DNA from: Afipia massiliensis
Lineage (GTDB): Bacteria; Pseudomonadota; Alphaproteobacteria; Rhizobiales; Xanthobacteraceae
Assembly (NCBI RefSeq): GCF_001006325.2
Contig: NZ_LBIA02000001.1
Location: 2,667,501-2,731,500, forward strand
Reading direction: 5' to 3'
Length of the DNA: 64,000 bases
Shown: positions 17,329 to 25,858 of the stretch, in pieces
Position numbering within the stretch: position 1 is the first letter of the stretch
How the letters are laid out: each line of letters opens with the position of its first letter
Notes under the pieces: generated by a model
The model's input: the letters and a program-made list of their open reading frames with translations, nothing else
Databases searched by the model: none
What the model was told of the DNA's origin: nothing
Position numbers and translations under genes: made by a program

Positions 17329-17489
17329 CGTGCTCACTGGGTTACAGGGTTGTGAACAGGGGACGTTAAATTTAGTATTCGAAGCAATCGACAGGTTCAA
17401 TATTCGTGCCATCCGGTGCCCCATCGCGCTGCTGTGCGATATGGTGCTGCTGCCATCATAAGATCGGCCGATCCCACTGAGGAAAGACC

Positions 17490-20400
17490 TTGCAGACCAC
17501 GCTGCTCGGACTGGCCATCGCTCTCATCCTTGCGCTGCTCGCAGCGCTGGTCGGGCCGTATTTCGTTGACTGGAACCAGTTTCGGCCGCAGTTCGAGGCG
17601 GAGGCGTCCCGCGTCATTGGTACGCCGGTGCGGGTTACCGGCAAGCTCGACGCGCTGCTGCTGCCGACGCCGACGCTGCGGCTGCGTGATGTTGCTGTCG
17701 GCGGCGACAAGGACCCGGCCAAGATCCGAGCCGGCAAGCTGGATGTTGAATTCGACCTCGGCGCGTTGATGCGAGGCGAATGGCGCGCCACCGAATTGTC
17801 GCTGGACGGTTTCGCGCTCGACCTCAGCCTTGATCGCCAAGGCCGTTTCCAGTGGCCGTCCACCGCCGGCCGGTTCAATCTCGGGTCGCTCGCCATCGAC
17901 CGCATGAATGTCGCGGGGCGGATCGCGCTGCATGATGCGTCGAGCGGTGCGACGCTGCGGATTGATGATCTCAAATTCAGCGGCGACGTGCGCGCGCTTG
18001 CCAGCAGCATGCGCGGAGAGGGCTCGTTCACGCTGCTCGGAGCACAAACGCCGTTCCGCATCTCGTCGGGTCAAAGCAATGACGGCAAGGGGACGCGCGT
18101 GCACTTCACTGCCGAGCCGGGCGAACGTCCGCTACTGGTCGATCTCGACGGTACGCTGACATTCGACAATACAGTCCCGAAATTCGAGGGCGCGTTGATA
18201 CTGGCGCGACCGGCGGATGTAAAATCCACCGAACCCGGGCAGACATGGAAGCTGTCGTCGCGGGTGAAGGCCAATCCGTCATCCGCGGCGTTTGAACAGG
18301 TCGAAGCGGCGTATGGCCCCGACGACAACGCACTGCGGCTGACCGGCGGCGGCGATATGCGTTTCGGTGCGTCGCCATTGCTGCGTCTCGCGCTGTCGGC
18401 GCGGCAACTCGATGCCGACCGGCTGCTGGCCAGAGGCACGACGAACATGGAGCCGTTGCGGTTGCTCCCTGCACTGCGGACAATGGTGACGTCGCTGCCA
18501 GCGTTGCCACTTCCGGCACAGATCGAATTGAGTTCGGACCAGATCGCGCTGGGCGGGCGTCCGCTTCAGAATGTCGTCGCTGAACTGCGCGCGGACGACA
18601 AGTCCTGGACCATCGGAAAATTCGAGATGCGCGCGCCCGGTGCGACGCGGGTTACGGCGAGTGGCACGATCTCCGAGCCCGGACCGTCGGCCCGCTTTAC
18701 TGGGCCGGTCAATATCGAGTCCTCTGATCCGGATGTGCTGGCGGCGTGGCTGCAGGGACGTACCGACGCCACGTACCGCAATCAGAAGCCGTTACGTATG
18801 CGCGGCGGTGCAACCGTGACGGCGGATCGTATTGGGATCGACGGCATGAAGGCCGAGGTCAACGGCGGCGAAATCGAAGGCCGCCTCGTGCTGTTGACAA
18901 TCGCCGACGGCAAGACGCGGCTGGAAGCGGCGCTGAAGGCTGCCAGCCTCGATGTTGATGCGATGTCGTCGCTTGCCGGCATGCTGGCGGGACCACAATC
19001 CGCGTGGCCGGACGAGGCGCAGATCTCGCTTGATGCTGGACGTGCCCTCGTCGCGGGACAGGAGGTGCGTCCGGTTGCCGCCACTCTGAGTTATGGGCCA
19101 AAGACCATCGCACTTGACCAGATTCAGATCGGCGATGCCAATGGCGATCTTTCAATCAGCGGCGCTGGATCGTTCGACCGCATCGATGGCAACGGCAAGC
19201 TCGCACTGGACGCCGCAGCGCCGTCGCTCGCGCAAATCGGCGACTTCATCGCGCCGTTTGCACCCATTGCCGCTGAGCGATTGAATGCGCTGGGATCGTC
19301 GCCCGGTGCTGCGCGCGTGCAACTGAAAGCCGATTTTGCCAAGGCGAAGGATCGCACCGGCCGCACCAATGCCCGCGCGGTGCTCGATCTCGATGCACCG
19401 CAGGTCAGAGGCGCGATCACGCTGTCGGCGGCGCCGAACATCGATATCGCGCGCGGGGTCGATCTCGCCGCGCTGGGCGGAAGCGAATTCCATATTGAAG
19501 CGAAACTGACTGCGAACAACACGGCAAGCATAGTGCAGGCGCTGGGCCTTGGTCGCATCGTGTCCGCGGGTGACGGCCCCGCGCAATTCGAGTCGTCGGC
19601 AACCGGTATCTGGGGTTCGCCGCTGCAACTGAAGGCCAGGCTGGTCGGCACCGGCGTCGATGGCGATATCCAGGGCACAGGGAATCCGTGGGCGGATCAA
19701 CCGACGGCGGTGCTGACGGTTGCAGTGCGCCGCGCCGATCTCGCGGCATTGCTCGGTCTGAGACCGGCGAGCATGCCGTCGATTGTCCTGTCGTCGCGCC
19801 TCGGCGTGGCGGGCAACATCTTCACCTTCGATGATCTCGACACAACGATGGGGGGATCGCGGCTGCGCGGGCGGCTGGTGCTGACGCGTGGCGATGAGAC
19901 TGGTGTCGATGGCGAGATCGGACTCGACACGCTCGATCTTGCGGCTGTGACGGGTCTGGCCTTTGGAGCGGCGGGTCATGATGCATCGTCGCCGCTCGAC
20001 CGGGGCTGGTTGCGCGGCTGGCGCGGCAAGCTGGCGTTTCAGGCGCTGAGCGGAGTCTTGCCGGGCGGCACAGAGTTGCGTCCGGTCAGCGGGACTATCA
20101 AGGGCGACGGCCAGTCGCTGACGCTTGAGAATTTCAAGGCCGGCATTGGCGGCGGCGAAGCGGCGATCGATCTCGATGCGCGGCAAACCGCGCAAGGGCC
20201 TAATCAAGGCACGTCTTTCAACGCTCGTGTCCAACTCTCCGGCGTCGATGGCGCGGCGCTTCGCTATCGCAGCCTGACGATGCCCGGCGGCAAGGTTGCG
20301 CTGCAAATGACGCTCGCAGGGCAGGGCCGCAGCGCCGCCGGATTGACCGGCGCACTCTCGGGCGCCGGTACGCTGACTGTGACAGAGGCACGTATCGCGG

Positions 20401-21155
20401 GGCTCGATCCACGGGCGTTCGAAGTAGCATTACGCGCCAGCGACGGCGGGCAGGCGACCGACGATATCAAGCTGAAGGACATTGTTGAGCCTGTCCTGGC
20501 CAGCGGCACGCTGACGGTGCCATCCGCGCAAATTCCGTTCAGCCTCAAGGAGGGACGGCTGCGGATTGAGGCGGCGACGCTCAACGCCAAGCGCGCGCGC
20601 GTTGCGATTGCGGGAGGTTATGACCTGCTGGCAGATCAGGCCGACCTGCGTGCCGTGATGTCGCCCGTAACCACTCGACCGATCAACGGCCGTCCCGAAG
20701 TTCGTGTCGACCTGAACGGCTCGCCCGATGGGATGGCGCGTGCTGTTGACGTCGCGGCGTTGTCGTCGTGGCTCGGAATGCGCGCGATCGATCGCGAGAC
20801 CCGGCGGCTCGATCAGCTTGAGCGTGGCGTTGCGCCGGAACCGGAGACGGATGAACTGTGGGATGAGGAATTGCCGGCTGCCGAGCCCATTCCGCCGTCC
20901 GAAGTGAAGATTCCCATTCGCGATCCGCGGCGAAAGAGCTCGGGAGCGAAGGCGGCACCGGCAGGCGTCCCCGCCGCGCCACGCGCGCCTGTTGCGGTGA
21001 GCCCGCCCCCAGGTCCGTCGCCAAGTCTGTCGTCAAGTCCGCCGAACGGCAGCACGGTGGTGCAGCCGTTGCCGCCGCCGATCGACATCAAGCCGGCGCC
21101 GGGCGTCATGCGGATGCAAAAGCAGCGGCCCGCCGCACCGGCAGGAACGTTCTAG
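17490..21155 (+). CDS. Large AsmA family protein
   Basis: TTG 17490 is supported as start by an AGGAAAG ribosome binding site a few bases upstream, giving 1221 residues. One N-terminal membrane anchor (TLLGLAIALILALLAALVGPYFVDW) is followed by the AsmA domain start FRPQFEAEASRVIGTPVRVTGKLDALLLPTPTLRLRDVAVGG. A very long periplasmic beta-rich region follows, then a C-terminal Pro/Ala/Ser-rich tail. AsmA-like proteins are thought to bridge inner and outer membranes and move phospholipids. The gene is monocistronic; its stop overlaps by 4 bp the end of the convergent ribbon-helix-helix gene. Confidence 0.9.
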   Translation: MQTTLLGLAIALILALLAALVGPYFVDWNQFRPQFEAEASRVIGTPVRVTGKLDALLLPTPTLRLRDVAVGGDKDPAKIRAGKLDVEFDLGALMRGEWRATELSLDGFALDLSLDRQGRFQWPSTAGRFNLGSLAIDRMNVAGRIALHDASSGATLRIDDLKFSGDVRALASSMRGEGSFTLLGAQTPFRISSGQSNDGKGTRVHFTAEPGERPLLVDLDGTLTFDNTVPKFEGALILARPADVKSTEPGQTWKLSSRVKANPSSAAFEQVEAAYGPDDNALRLTGGGDMRFGASPLLRLALSARQLDADRLLARGTTNMEPLRLLPALRTMVTSLPALPLPAQIELSSDQIALGGRPLQNVVAELRADDKSWTIGKFEMRAPGATRVTASGTISEPGPSARFTGPVNIESSDPDVLAAWLQGRTDATYRNQKPLRMRGGATVTADRIGIDGMKAEVNGGEIEGRLVLLTIADGKTRLEAALKAASLDVDAMSSLAGMLAGPQSAWPDEAQISLDAGRALVAGQEVRPVAATLSYGPKTIALDQIQIGDANGDLSISGAGSFDRIDGNGKLALDAAAPSLAQIGDFIAPFAPIAAERLNALGSSPGAARVQLKADFAKAKDRTGRTNARAVLDLDAPQVRGAITLSAAPNIDIARGVDLAALGGSEFHIEAKLTANNTASIVQALGLGRIVSAGDGPAQFESSATGIWGSPLQLKARLVGTGVDGDIQGTGNPWADQPTAVLTVAVRRADLAALLGLRPASMPSIVLSSRLGVAGNIFTFDDLDTTMGGSRLRGRLVLTRGDETGVDGEIGLDTLDLAAVTGLAFGAAGHDASSPLDRGWLRGWRGKLAFQALSGVLPGGTELRPVSGTIKGDGQSLTLENFKAGIGGGEAAIDLDARQTAQGPNQGTSFNARVQLSGVDGAALRYRSLTMPGGKVALQMTLAGQGRSAAGLTGALSGAGTLTVTEARIAGLDPRAFEVALRASDGGQATDDIKLKDIVEPVLASGTLTVPSAQIPFSLKEGRLRIEAATLNAKRARVAIAGGYDLLADQADLRAVMSPVTTRPINGRPEVRVDLNGSPDGMARAVDVAALSSWLGMRAIDRETRRLDQLERGVAPEPETDELWDEELPAAEPIPPSEVKIPIRDPRRKSSGAKAAPAGVPAAPRAPVAVSPPPGPSPSLSSSPPNGSTVVQPLPPPIDIKPAPGVMRMQKQRPAAPAGTF

Positions 21156-21487
21156 CCGGGCACGATGCTCGGCGATGGCTGCCGTTCACCGATAAACATC
21201 GACGTGACGGCGCGGGTGCGAAAGTGGTCCAGCACGAACAGCCGGATCGCGGACGACAGGTTGGCGGTCTTGCGCGTGCGGTCGATAGCGTCGATCTGGG
21301 TCGAGAGCGGCAGGCCGCGACGTGTCGCAATGTCCTTCAGACTGGTCCAGAAGGCGTCTTCGAGGCTGACGCTGGTCTTGTGACCGCCGACGACAACGGA
21401 GCGCTTGACCACTGCGAATTCCTTCACGCTGCGCATGAGGCCGCCATCCGTCCGGTCCGTACTCTGCACGATGGTATCGTTCTGCAT
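21152..21487 (-). CDS. Ribbon-helix-helix domain protein, copy 1
   Basis: ATG 21487 has GGGGGAC just upstream and gives a 111-residue protein. The core VVKRSVVVGGHKTSVSLEDAFWTSLKDIATRRGLPLSTQIDAI is the RHH_4-type fold: a short beta strand for DNA contact followed by two helices. NLSSAIRLFVLDHF completes it. The longer upstream open frame to 21646 lacks support. It is a paralogue of the gene at 21735 and likely a small DNA-binding regulator with unknown targets. Its 3' end overlaps the convergent AsmA gene by 4 bp. Confidence 0.82.
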   Translation of the reverse strand: MQNDTIVQSTDRTDGGLMRSVKEFAVVKRSVVVGGHKTSVSLEDAFWTSLKDIATRRGLPLSTQIDAIDRTRKTANLSSAIRLFVLDHFRTRAVTSMFIGERQPSPSIVPG

Positions 21488-21617
21488 CGAAGGGTCCCCC
21501 ATTTTGGCCAAGCGACCGCGCGCGGCGAGACGCGGTCTCGCCAATGATGAGGCTGACACATTGGCACGATGTCTGATCGGACTGCACGGATCAGGATACA
21601 GCGGCCCCCCGCAGCCG

Positions 21618-21644
21618 GTCTCGAAACGGCATGCGTTTCGAGAC
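21618..21644. repeat. Perfect 11-bp inverted repeat between the two ribbon-helix-helix genes
   Basis: GTCTCGAAACG (21618-21628) and CGTTTCGAGAC (21634-21644) flank a 5-base GCATG loop. There is no T-run on either side. Its place, about 130 bp upstream of the copy-1 start and about 90 bp after the copy-2 stop, suits an operator or RNA hairpin. Confidence 0.6.
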
Positions 21645-21734
21645 ACGGGTACATAGTAACTGAAAGCAGCACCCGGCGGTATTCGTGCGAAAACCTATGA
21701 CGGAGTCAGGATCGTAACTGTCCGATGCGGAAAA

Positions 21735-22007
21735 TTACGGATGAGGACCTTCCGCCTGCAGCCGGCTGCTGCCGTTTCCAGCCGTCGGTGTCGCGCGGGA
21801 ACGGAAGTAATCCAGCACGAACAGCCGAATCGCGGAGGACAAATTGCCCTGCTGGCGGCCGCCATCGATCTCGCCCACCAGTTCGGACAAGGTGAGGCTT
21901 CTCACCGATGCGATTTCCTTCATGCCATTCCAGAAGGCTTCCTCGAGGCTGACGCTGGTCTTGTGGCCCGCGACGACGATCGATCGTTTGACGACAGGCG
22001 ATTTCAT
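21735..22007 (-). CDS. Ribbon-helix-helix domain protein, copy 2
   Basis: This 90-residue protein begins MKSPVVKRSIVVAGHKTSVSLEEAFWNGMKEIASVRSLTLSELVGEID. It aligns closely with the core of copy 1, including GHKTSVSLE and NLSSAIRLFVLDYFRSRA. The strand-helix-helix order marks an RHH_4 family DNA-binding protein. It overlaps the DUF4169 gene by 4 bp (ATGA) and so is translationally coupled to it. Its tail is short and Pro/Gly/Ser-rich. Targets unknown. Confidence 0.85.
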   Translation of the reverse strand: MKSPVVKRSIVVAGHKTSVSLEEAFWNGMKEIASVRSLTLSELVGEIDGGRQQGNLSSAIRLFVLDYFRSRATPTAGNGSSRLQAEGPHP

Positions 22008-22192
22008 GCTGGCGTCCGATCATCAAGGTGGTGCTGATCGAGGACGTCGCTGGCGCGCTTTTCCTGGAGTTCGTCGCGGCTGCGTTCGTTCTTGGTGCGG
22101 CCGAAGCGAGCGCGATTGGTCTCTGACTGCTTCGCCGCTTCTTCGCGCGCGATGCGTTTCTTGACCTGCTTCAGGTTGACCAGATCGCCCAT
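22004..22192 (-). CDS. DUF4169 family protein
   Basis: The 62-residue, highly charged protein starts MGDLVNLKQVKKRIAREEAAKQSETNRARFGRTKNERSRDE. This is the standard DUF4169 pattern: an N-terminal NLKQVKK helix, an NRARFGRTK core, and a C-terminal LDQHHLD. It has no signal or membrane segment and is probably helical. In this bacterial group it regularly sits between fumC and a ribbon-helix-helix gene, as here. Function unknown. Confidence 0.88.
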   Translation of the reverse strand: MGDLVNLKQVKKRIAREEAAKQSETNRARFGRTKNERSRDELQEKRASDVLDQHHLDDRTPA

Positions 22193-22510
22193 GACCCCTC
22201 CTTATTGATAGGACAATTCTCAACGAGTGATGCGGCACGCGATAACGCCGGCTTCGTTTTGTCCTGTTGGGGACTCGTCAGAGCGAGTTGCTCATGCGAG
22301 TCCGTTTCAAAATATTATTCGTTCTCGATGCGCTGATGCAGCGCGGCAGATGTGAAAAGCTACCATGCGTTGCGCTGCGGATGGTAGCCAATAGGCCTAG
22401 GACTTTAGGCGGTGCGACGACATGTCCGAAAGTTACAACGAGTTCATGTCCGAACGTTACAACGAGTTAATGTGCGCAAACGCCTTGCTCTAAGCGGCAA
22501 ACGACTTGCT
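22193..22510. other. Intergenic region between fumC and DUF4169 genes
   Basis: These 318 bp carry the promoter region of the DUF4169-RHH unit (minus strand) and, near the fumC end, two adjacent pairs of direct repeats described separately. I see no RNA gene or convincing reading frame. Confidence 0.55.
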
Positions 22511-22513
22511 CTA
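22421..22513. repeat. Two sets of tandem direct repeats at the 3' end of fumC
   Basis: A 24-base unit beginning CATGTCCGAA and ending ACAACGAGTT occurs at 22421-22444 and 22445-22468 with one mismatch (A/C). A 17-base unit GCAAACG(C/A)CTTGCTCTA then occurs at 22476-22492 and 22497-22513, a 21-base period. The second set reaches the fumC stop codon. Two copies each is too few for CRISPR. Confidence 0.8.
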
Positions 22514-23914
22514 GCCGGGATGAGTCATTTTCTCCGGCTTCACAAGCCGATCGAACTCGGCGGCGGATACCAGACCGAGACGTACTGCCTCTTCTTTCAA
22601 TGTCGTGCCGCGCGCGTGAGCAGTTTTTGCGACCTTCGCGGCATTGTCGTAACCGATCTTCGGCGCCAGCGCCGTCACGAGCATTAGTGAGCGCCGCATC
22701 AACTCGTCGATTCGTTTTTCGTCGGCGCGAATGCCGACGATGCAGTGTTCGGTAAGCGAACGCACGGCGTCGGCCATCAACTGGATCGATTGCAGCATGC
22801 AGTGCGCTAGCACCGGCTTGTAGACGTTGAGCTCGAAATGGCCCTGGCTGCCGGCGACGGTGATCGCGGTGTGATTCCCGAAGATCTGGCAGCACACCAT
22901 GGTCATCGCTTCGCACTGGGTCGGATTGACCTTGCCGGGCATGATCGACGAGCCAGGCTCGTTTTCCGGCAGGATCAATTCGCCGAGACCGGAGCGGGGA
23001 CCTGAGCCGAGCAGGCGGATATCGTTGGCGATCTTGAACAGTCCGGTCGCGACGGAATTGATCGCGCCATGCACGAAGACATAAGCGTCGTTCGACGCCA
23101 GCGCCTCGAATTTGTTCGGCGCGCTGGTGAACGGCAGCTTGGTGAGGGAGGCGACCTGTTTGGCAAACAGCCTGGCAAATCGCGGCTTGGAATTCAGGCC
23201 GGTGCCGACCGCCGTGCCGCCCTGTGCCAGCGGATAGAGATCCTTCGCGGCAGCACGCACCCGCGCGATGCCGCTCTCGACCTGCGCGGCGTAACCGGAG
23301 AATTCCTGGCCGAGCGTCAACGGCGTCGCGTCCTGCGTATGGGTGCGGCCGATCTTGACGATTTTCGCGAACGCCTTCTCTTTCTGCCGCAGCGCCTTCA
23401 GCAGAATGGTCAGCGCAGGCAGCAGGTCGTTGGCGATGCGCTCGGCGGCTGCGATATGCATCGCGGTCGGAAACGAGTCGTTGGACGACTGGCTCATGTT
23501 GACGTGATCGTTTGGATGCACCGGCTTCTTGGTGCCGGGCTCGCCGCCGAGCAGTTCGCTGGCGCGGTTGGCGATCACCTCGTTGAGGTTCATGTTCGAC
23601 TGCGTGCCCGAGCCGGTCTGCCAGACCACCAGCGGGAAATGATGGTCGAGCCTGCCGTCGATCACTTCGCGCGCTGCGCGCACGATGGCGCGGGCGCGGC
23701 GCTGATCGAGCAGGCCAAGTTCGAGATTGGTCTGCGCCGATGCGAGCTTGACGATGGCCAGCGCGCGAACGATCGGCGTCGGCATGCGCTCAACGCCGAT
23801 CTTGAAGTTGTGCTTCGAGCGTTCGGTCTGTGCGCCCCAGTAGCGATCCGCTGGCACTTCGATTGGTCCGAACGTATCGGTTTCGGTGCGCGTTGTCGTT
23901 TTCGAGGCGGCCAT
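22511..23914 (-). CDS. fumC: Class II fumarate hydratase
   Basis: The 467-residue protein matches FumC in length. It starts with [25 protein letters not shown] and contains the substrate-binding [18 protein letters not shown] segment, [20 protein letters not shown], and the superfamily signature [13 protein letters not shown] with the catalytic Ser. It interconverts fumarate and L-malate in the TCA cycle and is oxygen-stable, iron-free and tetrameric. Neighbours DUF4169 and sspB are in the usual arrangement for the group. Confidence 0.97.
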   Translation of the reverse strand: MAASKTTTRTETDTFGPIEVPADRYWGAQTERSKHNFKIGVERMPTPIVRALAIVKLASAQTNLELGLLDQRRARAIVRAAREVIDGRLDHHFPLVVWQTGSGTQSNMNLNEVIANRASELLGGEPGTKKPVHPNDHVNMSQSSNDSFPTAMHIAAAERIANDLLPALTILLKALRQKEKAFAKIVKIGRTHTQDATPLTLGQEFSGYAAQVESGIARVRAAAKDLYPLAQGGTAVGTGLNSKPRFARLFAKQVASLTKLPFTSAPNKFEALASNDAYVFVHGAINSVATGLFKIANDIRLLGSGPRSGLGELILPENEPGSSIMPGKVNPTQCEAMTMVCCQIFGNHTAITVAGSQGHFELNVYKPVLAHCMLQSIQLMADAVRSLTEHCIVGIRADEKRIDELMRRSLMLVTALAPKIGYDNAAKVAKTAHARGTTLKEEAVRLGLVSAAEFDRLVKPEKMTHPG

Positions 23915-24063
23915 GGTGATTTCCGGTGCTTTGTGGGGACACCGAAGTTTAGGACTTCACAGCGGATGCACGCAACCGCGGCACGCTCTCTCGCCGCGAG
24001 AAACGCGCGCTGAAGCTTAGAAAGCTTCGAGATGATGAGAGGTAGAGGAAGCCCTTCGGCGGA

Positions 24064-24573
24064 TTACTTCTTGCGGAAGCGATCGAGCCGCACGACTTCG
24101 GCGCCTTCACCCTGCTTGACGGGCTCGTCGCTGGCTTCAGCAGGGGGAGCTTCCGGCGCAGCCGCGACCGGCAGCGTTTCCACAGGCGTTTCGGCCGCTG
24201 CGGCAGGTTCATCGACCGGCTCGAACTGCAGGCCGAACTGCACCGATGGGTCAAAGAAGCTCTTGATCGCGCTGAACGGAATGACGAGACGCTCGGGAAT
24301 CCCGTTGAACGACAACCCGACCTCGAAGCGGTCATCCGTGACGACCAGATCCCAGAACTGATGCTGGAGGATGACGGTCATTTCCTGCGGATACTGCGAC
24401 AGCAGGCGCGGGGAGATCTTCACGCCTTCGGCCTTGGACACGAACGTGATGTAGAAATGATGCTCGCCGGGAAGGCCATGCTCGGCGGCATCCGCGAGCA
24501 CATGCTTCAGCACGCCGCGCAGCGCATCGCGCGCGAGGACATCGTAACGAATGTGATCGGTCGTCGTCGCCAT
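24064..24573 (-). CDS. sspB: Alpha-type SspB, ClpXP adaptor
   Basis: From ATG 24573 the protein has 169 residues. Residues 1-120 form the stringent-starvation-protein-B fold (HIRYDVLARDALRGVLKHVLADAA, GEHHFYITFVSKAEGVKIS, FDLVVTDDRF-type strand and GLSFNGIPERLVIPFSAI). It ends with an acidic, Pro/Ala-rich linker and a VVRLDRFRKK tail that serves as the ClpX-docking motif in alpha SspB proteins. It tethers ssrA-tagged proteins to ClpXP. Its placement next to the tmRNA gene on the same strand is striking. Confidence 0.93.
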   Translation of the reverse strand: MATTTDHIRYDVLARDALRGVLKHVLADAAEHGLPGEHHFYITFVSKAEGVKISPRLLSQYPQEMTVILQHQFWDLVVTDDRFEVGLSFNGIPERLVIPFSAIKSFFDPSVQFGLQFEPVDEPAAAAETPVETLPVAAAPEAPPAEASDEPVKQGEGAEVVRLDRFRKK

Positions 24574-24764
24574 CATGTGGTCCTGTAAAAGGTGGCCAGT
24601 CGAATTCGAGTTGCGGAGTGACCAGACTCGAACGTTCCGACTCGCAGTTTGATCCATGCTATCCGGTCATGGCCCGCAGGTCAGCATCCGCACAGCGCAG
24701 ATCGCAGATATTCTCTCGGGCCGCAACGCATGCGACTGACAAATTCAATGCAGTCCAGTGAAAG

Positions 24765-25075
24765 TAAAGTGGAGGCTCCTGTTGCCAGGTGCCTCCGAAC
24801 CCCGCCTAGAGGGGCTTAATCCGCCAGAACTTTAGACCTGGTTTTTCAAACTGCGTTACGCAGCCTGCGCAAACCGGAGCATAGTTGTCGTTTGCAACTA
24901 TTGGATACCCGATAACGGGAGAACCATACCGAGAAAAAGCGAGCCCTTTACGCCCTCGGATCCTGTTTCGCCCCCACCAAAATCCGCCAACTGGTGACAG
25001 AAATCCGGGCTTTGGTGGAGGCGCCGGGTGCTGCCCCCGGGTCCGAATGGTTTATTACGACGGCCATTTATTTCC
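24765..25075 (-). ncRNA. ssrA: Two-piece (circularly permuted) transfer-messenger RNA; tag frame shifted by +1 as sequenced
   Basis: Reading the minus strand, the acceptor piece comes first. A T-arm CCGGG/loop/CCCGG occupies 25024-25040, then CGCCTCC and an encoded ACCA end at 25013. After a 37-base intervening segment the coding piece begins at 24975 with GGGGGCG, which pairs with CGCCTCC (one G-U), followed by AAACAGGATCCGA. The resume codon GCA is at 24895 and reads ANDNYAPV. A canonical 12-residue tag plus stop is 39 nt. Here the TAA expected after ...CAGGCTGCG lies 40 nt on (24856-24858). Three Ts (24871-24873) stand where two would give APVAQAA-stop. As written the tag reads ANDNYAPVCAGCV... 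and continues for 16 more codons. A hairpin at 24771-24796 probably marks the 3' end. Ends are approximate. Confidence 0.88.
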
Positions 25076-25096
25076 ATACCGACGAACCGGCACCCC

Positions 25097-25124
25097 TAAA
25101 TATAGGGGTAAATTCTCATGGCAA
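25097..25124 (-). promoter_or_regulatory. ssrA: Promoter-like sequence for ssrA
   Basis: On the minus strand TTGCCA (25119-25124) is followed by 16 bases and TATTTA (25097-25102), or by 14 bases and TATATT (25099-25104). The site lies about 20-30 bases upstream of the inferred acceptor-piece start. Confidence 0.4.
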
Positions 25125-25255
25125 AAGGCCGGGTTTCCGCCTCGCGGAGGGCTCTGTGCGGCTTTCGGTGGGGAATGTCCCGATTCGCGTCCAGCACATG
25201 CGTGCTGCACTGGAAAATCGGTTGGTCTCTGTCGGGCTCCATTCTAAATCGGGTC

Positions 25256-25858
25256 ATGCCTCCTGACAGCGCTTCAGCGATTCCCCGGCGCCCTGAAACC
25301 GCCGCGCCGGAGCGTCCGGGGCTCGTTGAGCTGTTCGTGGCGTTCGCCAAGATGTCGCTTGCGGGGTTCGGCGGCGTGCTGGTGTGGGCGCGGCGCGCCA
25401 TCGTCGATCAGCATCGCTGGATGACGCCGGAGGAATTCAACGAAGCCTTCGCGCTCTGTCATTTCTTACCCGGTCCCAACATCGTCAACCTGTCGGTGGT
25501 GTTCGGCGCACGCTTCCGCGGCATCCCGGGAAGCATCGCGGCCTTTCTGGGCCTGGTCGGGCCTCCAGTGGTGATCGTCACCGTGCTGGCGGCGATCTAT
25601 GCGCGATACGTCGAAATTCCTGCACTGCAGCGGACGCTGGCGGGCGTGTCCTGCGCCGCCGTCGGGCTGTTCCTCGCGGTCATCGCACGCATGATGATGC
25701 CGCTGCTGAAACGGCGAGATCCGGTCGCGCTTGCGCTGTTAGCCGCGGTGTTCGTTGCGATCGGATTGCTGCGGTTGCCGCTGGTGCCGGTCCTGCTGAT
25801 TGCGATTCCACTCAGCGTTGTGGTGGCGTTCATTCTGCGAAGAAGGGGTGCATCGTGA
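25256..25858 (+). CDS. Chromate transporter family protein, first half-domain partner
   Basis: ATG 25256 gives 200 residues; the upstream extension of the frame enters the ssrA promoter and is rejected. LVELFVAFAKMSLAGFGGVLVWARRAIVDQHRWMTPEEFNEAFALCHFLPGPNIVNLSVVFGARFRG contains the conserved GFGG and LPGP motifs of single-domain CHR proteins. About six membrane segments follow. Single-domain CHR proteins occur as tandem pairs that together equal one two-domain ChrA. They export chromate in known cases, but many have no proven link to chromate. Confidence 0.85.
   Translation: MPPDSASAIPRRPETAAPERPGLVELFVAFAKMSLAGFGGVLVWARRAIVDQHRWMTPEEFNEAFALCHFLPGPNIVNLSVVFGARFRGIPGSIAAFLGLVGPPVVIVTVLAAIYARYVEIPALQRTLAGVSCAAVGLFLAVIARMMMPLLKRRDPVALALLAAVFVAIGLLRLPLVPVLLIAIPLSVVVAFILRRRGAS

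Noticed and set aside
22421-22513. Possible small CRISPR array
   Set aside because: Two different repeats, each only twice and without unique spacers; no cas genes in the window.
24885-25247. Plus-strand open frames across 24885-25266
   Set aside because: They lie on the ssrA gene, whose structured pieces on the minus strand explain the region.
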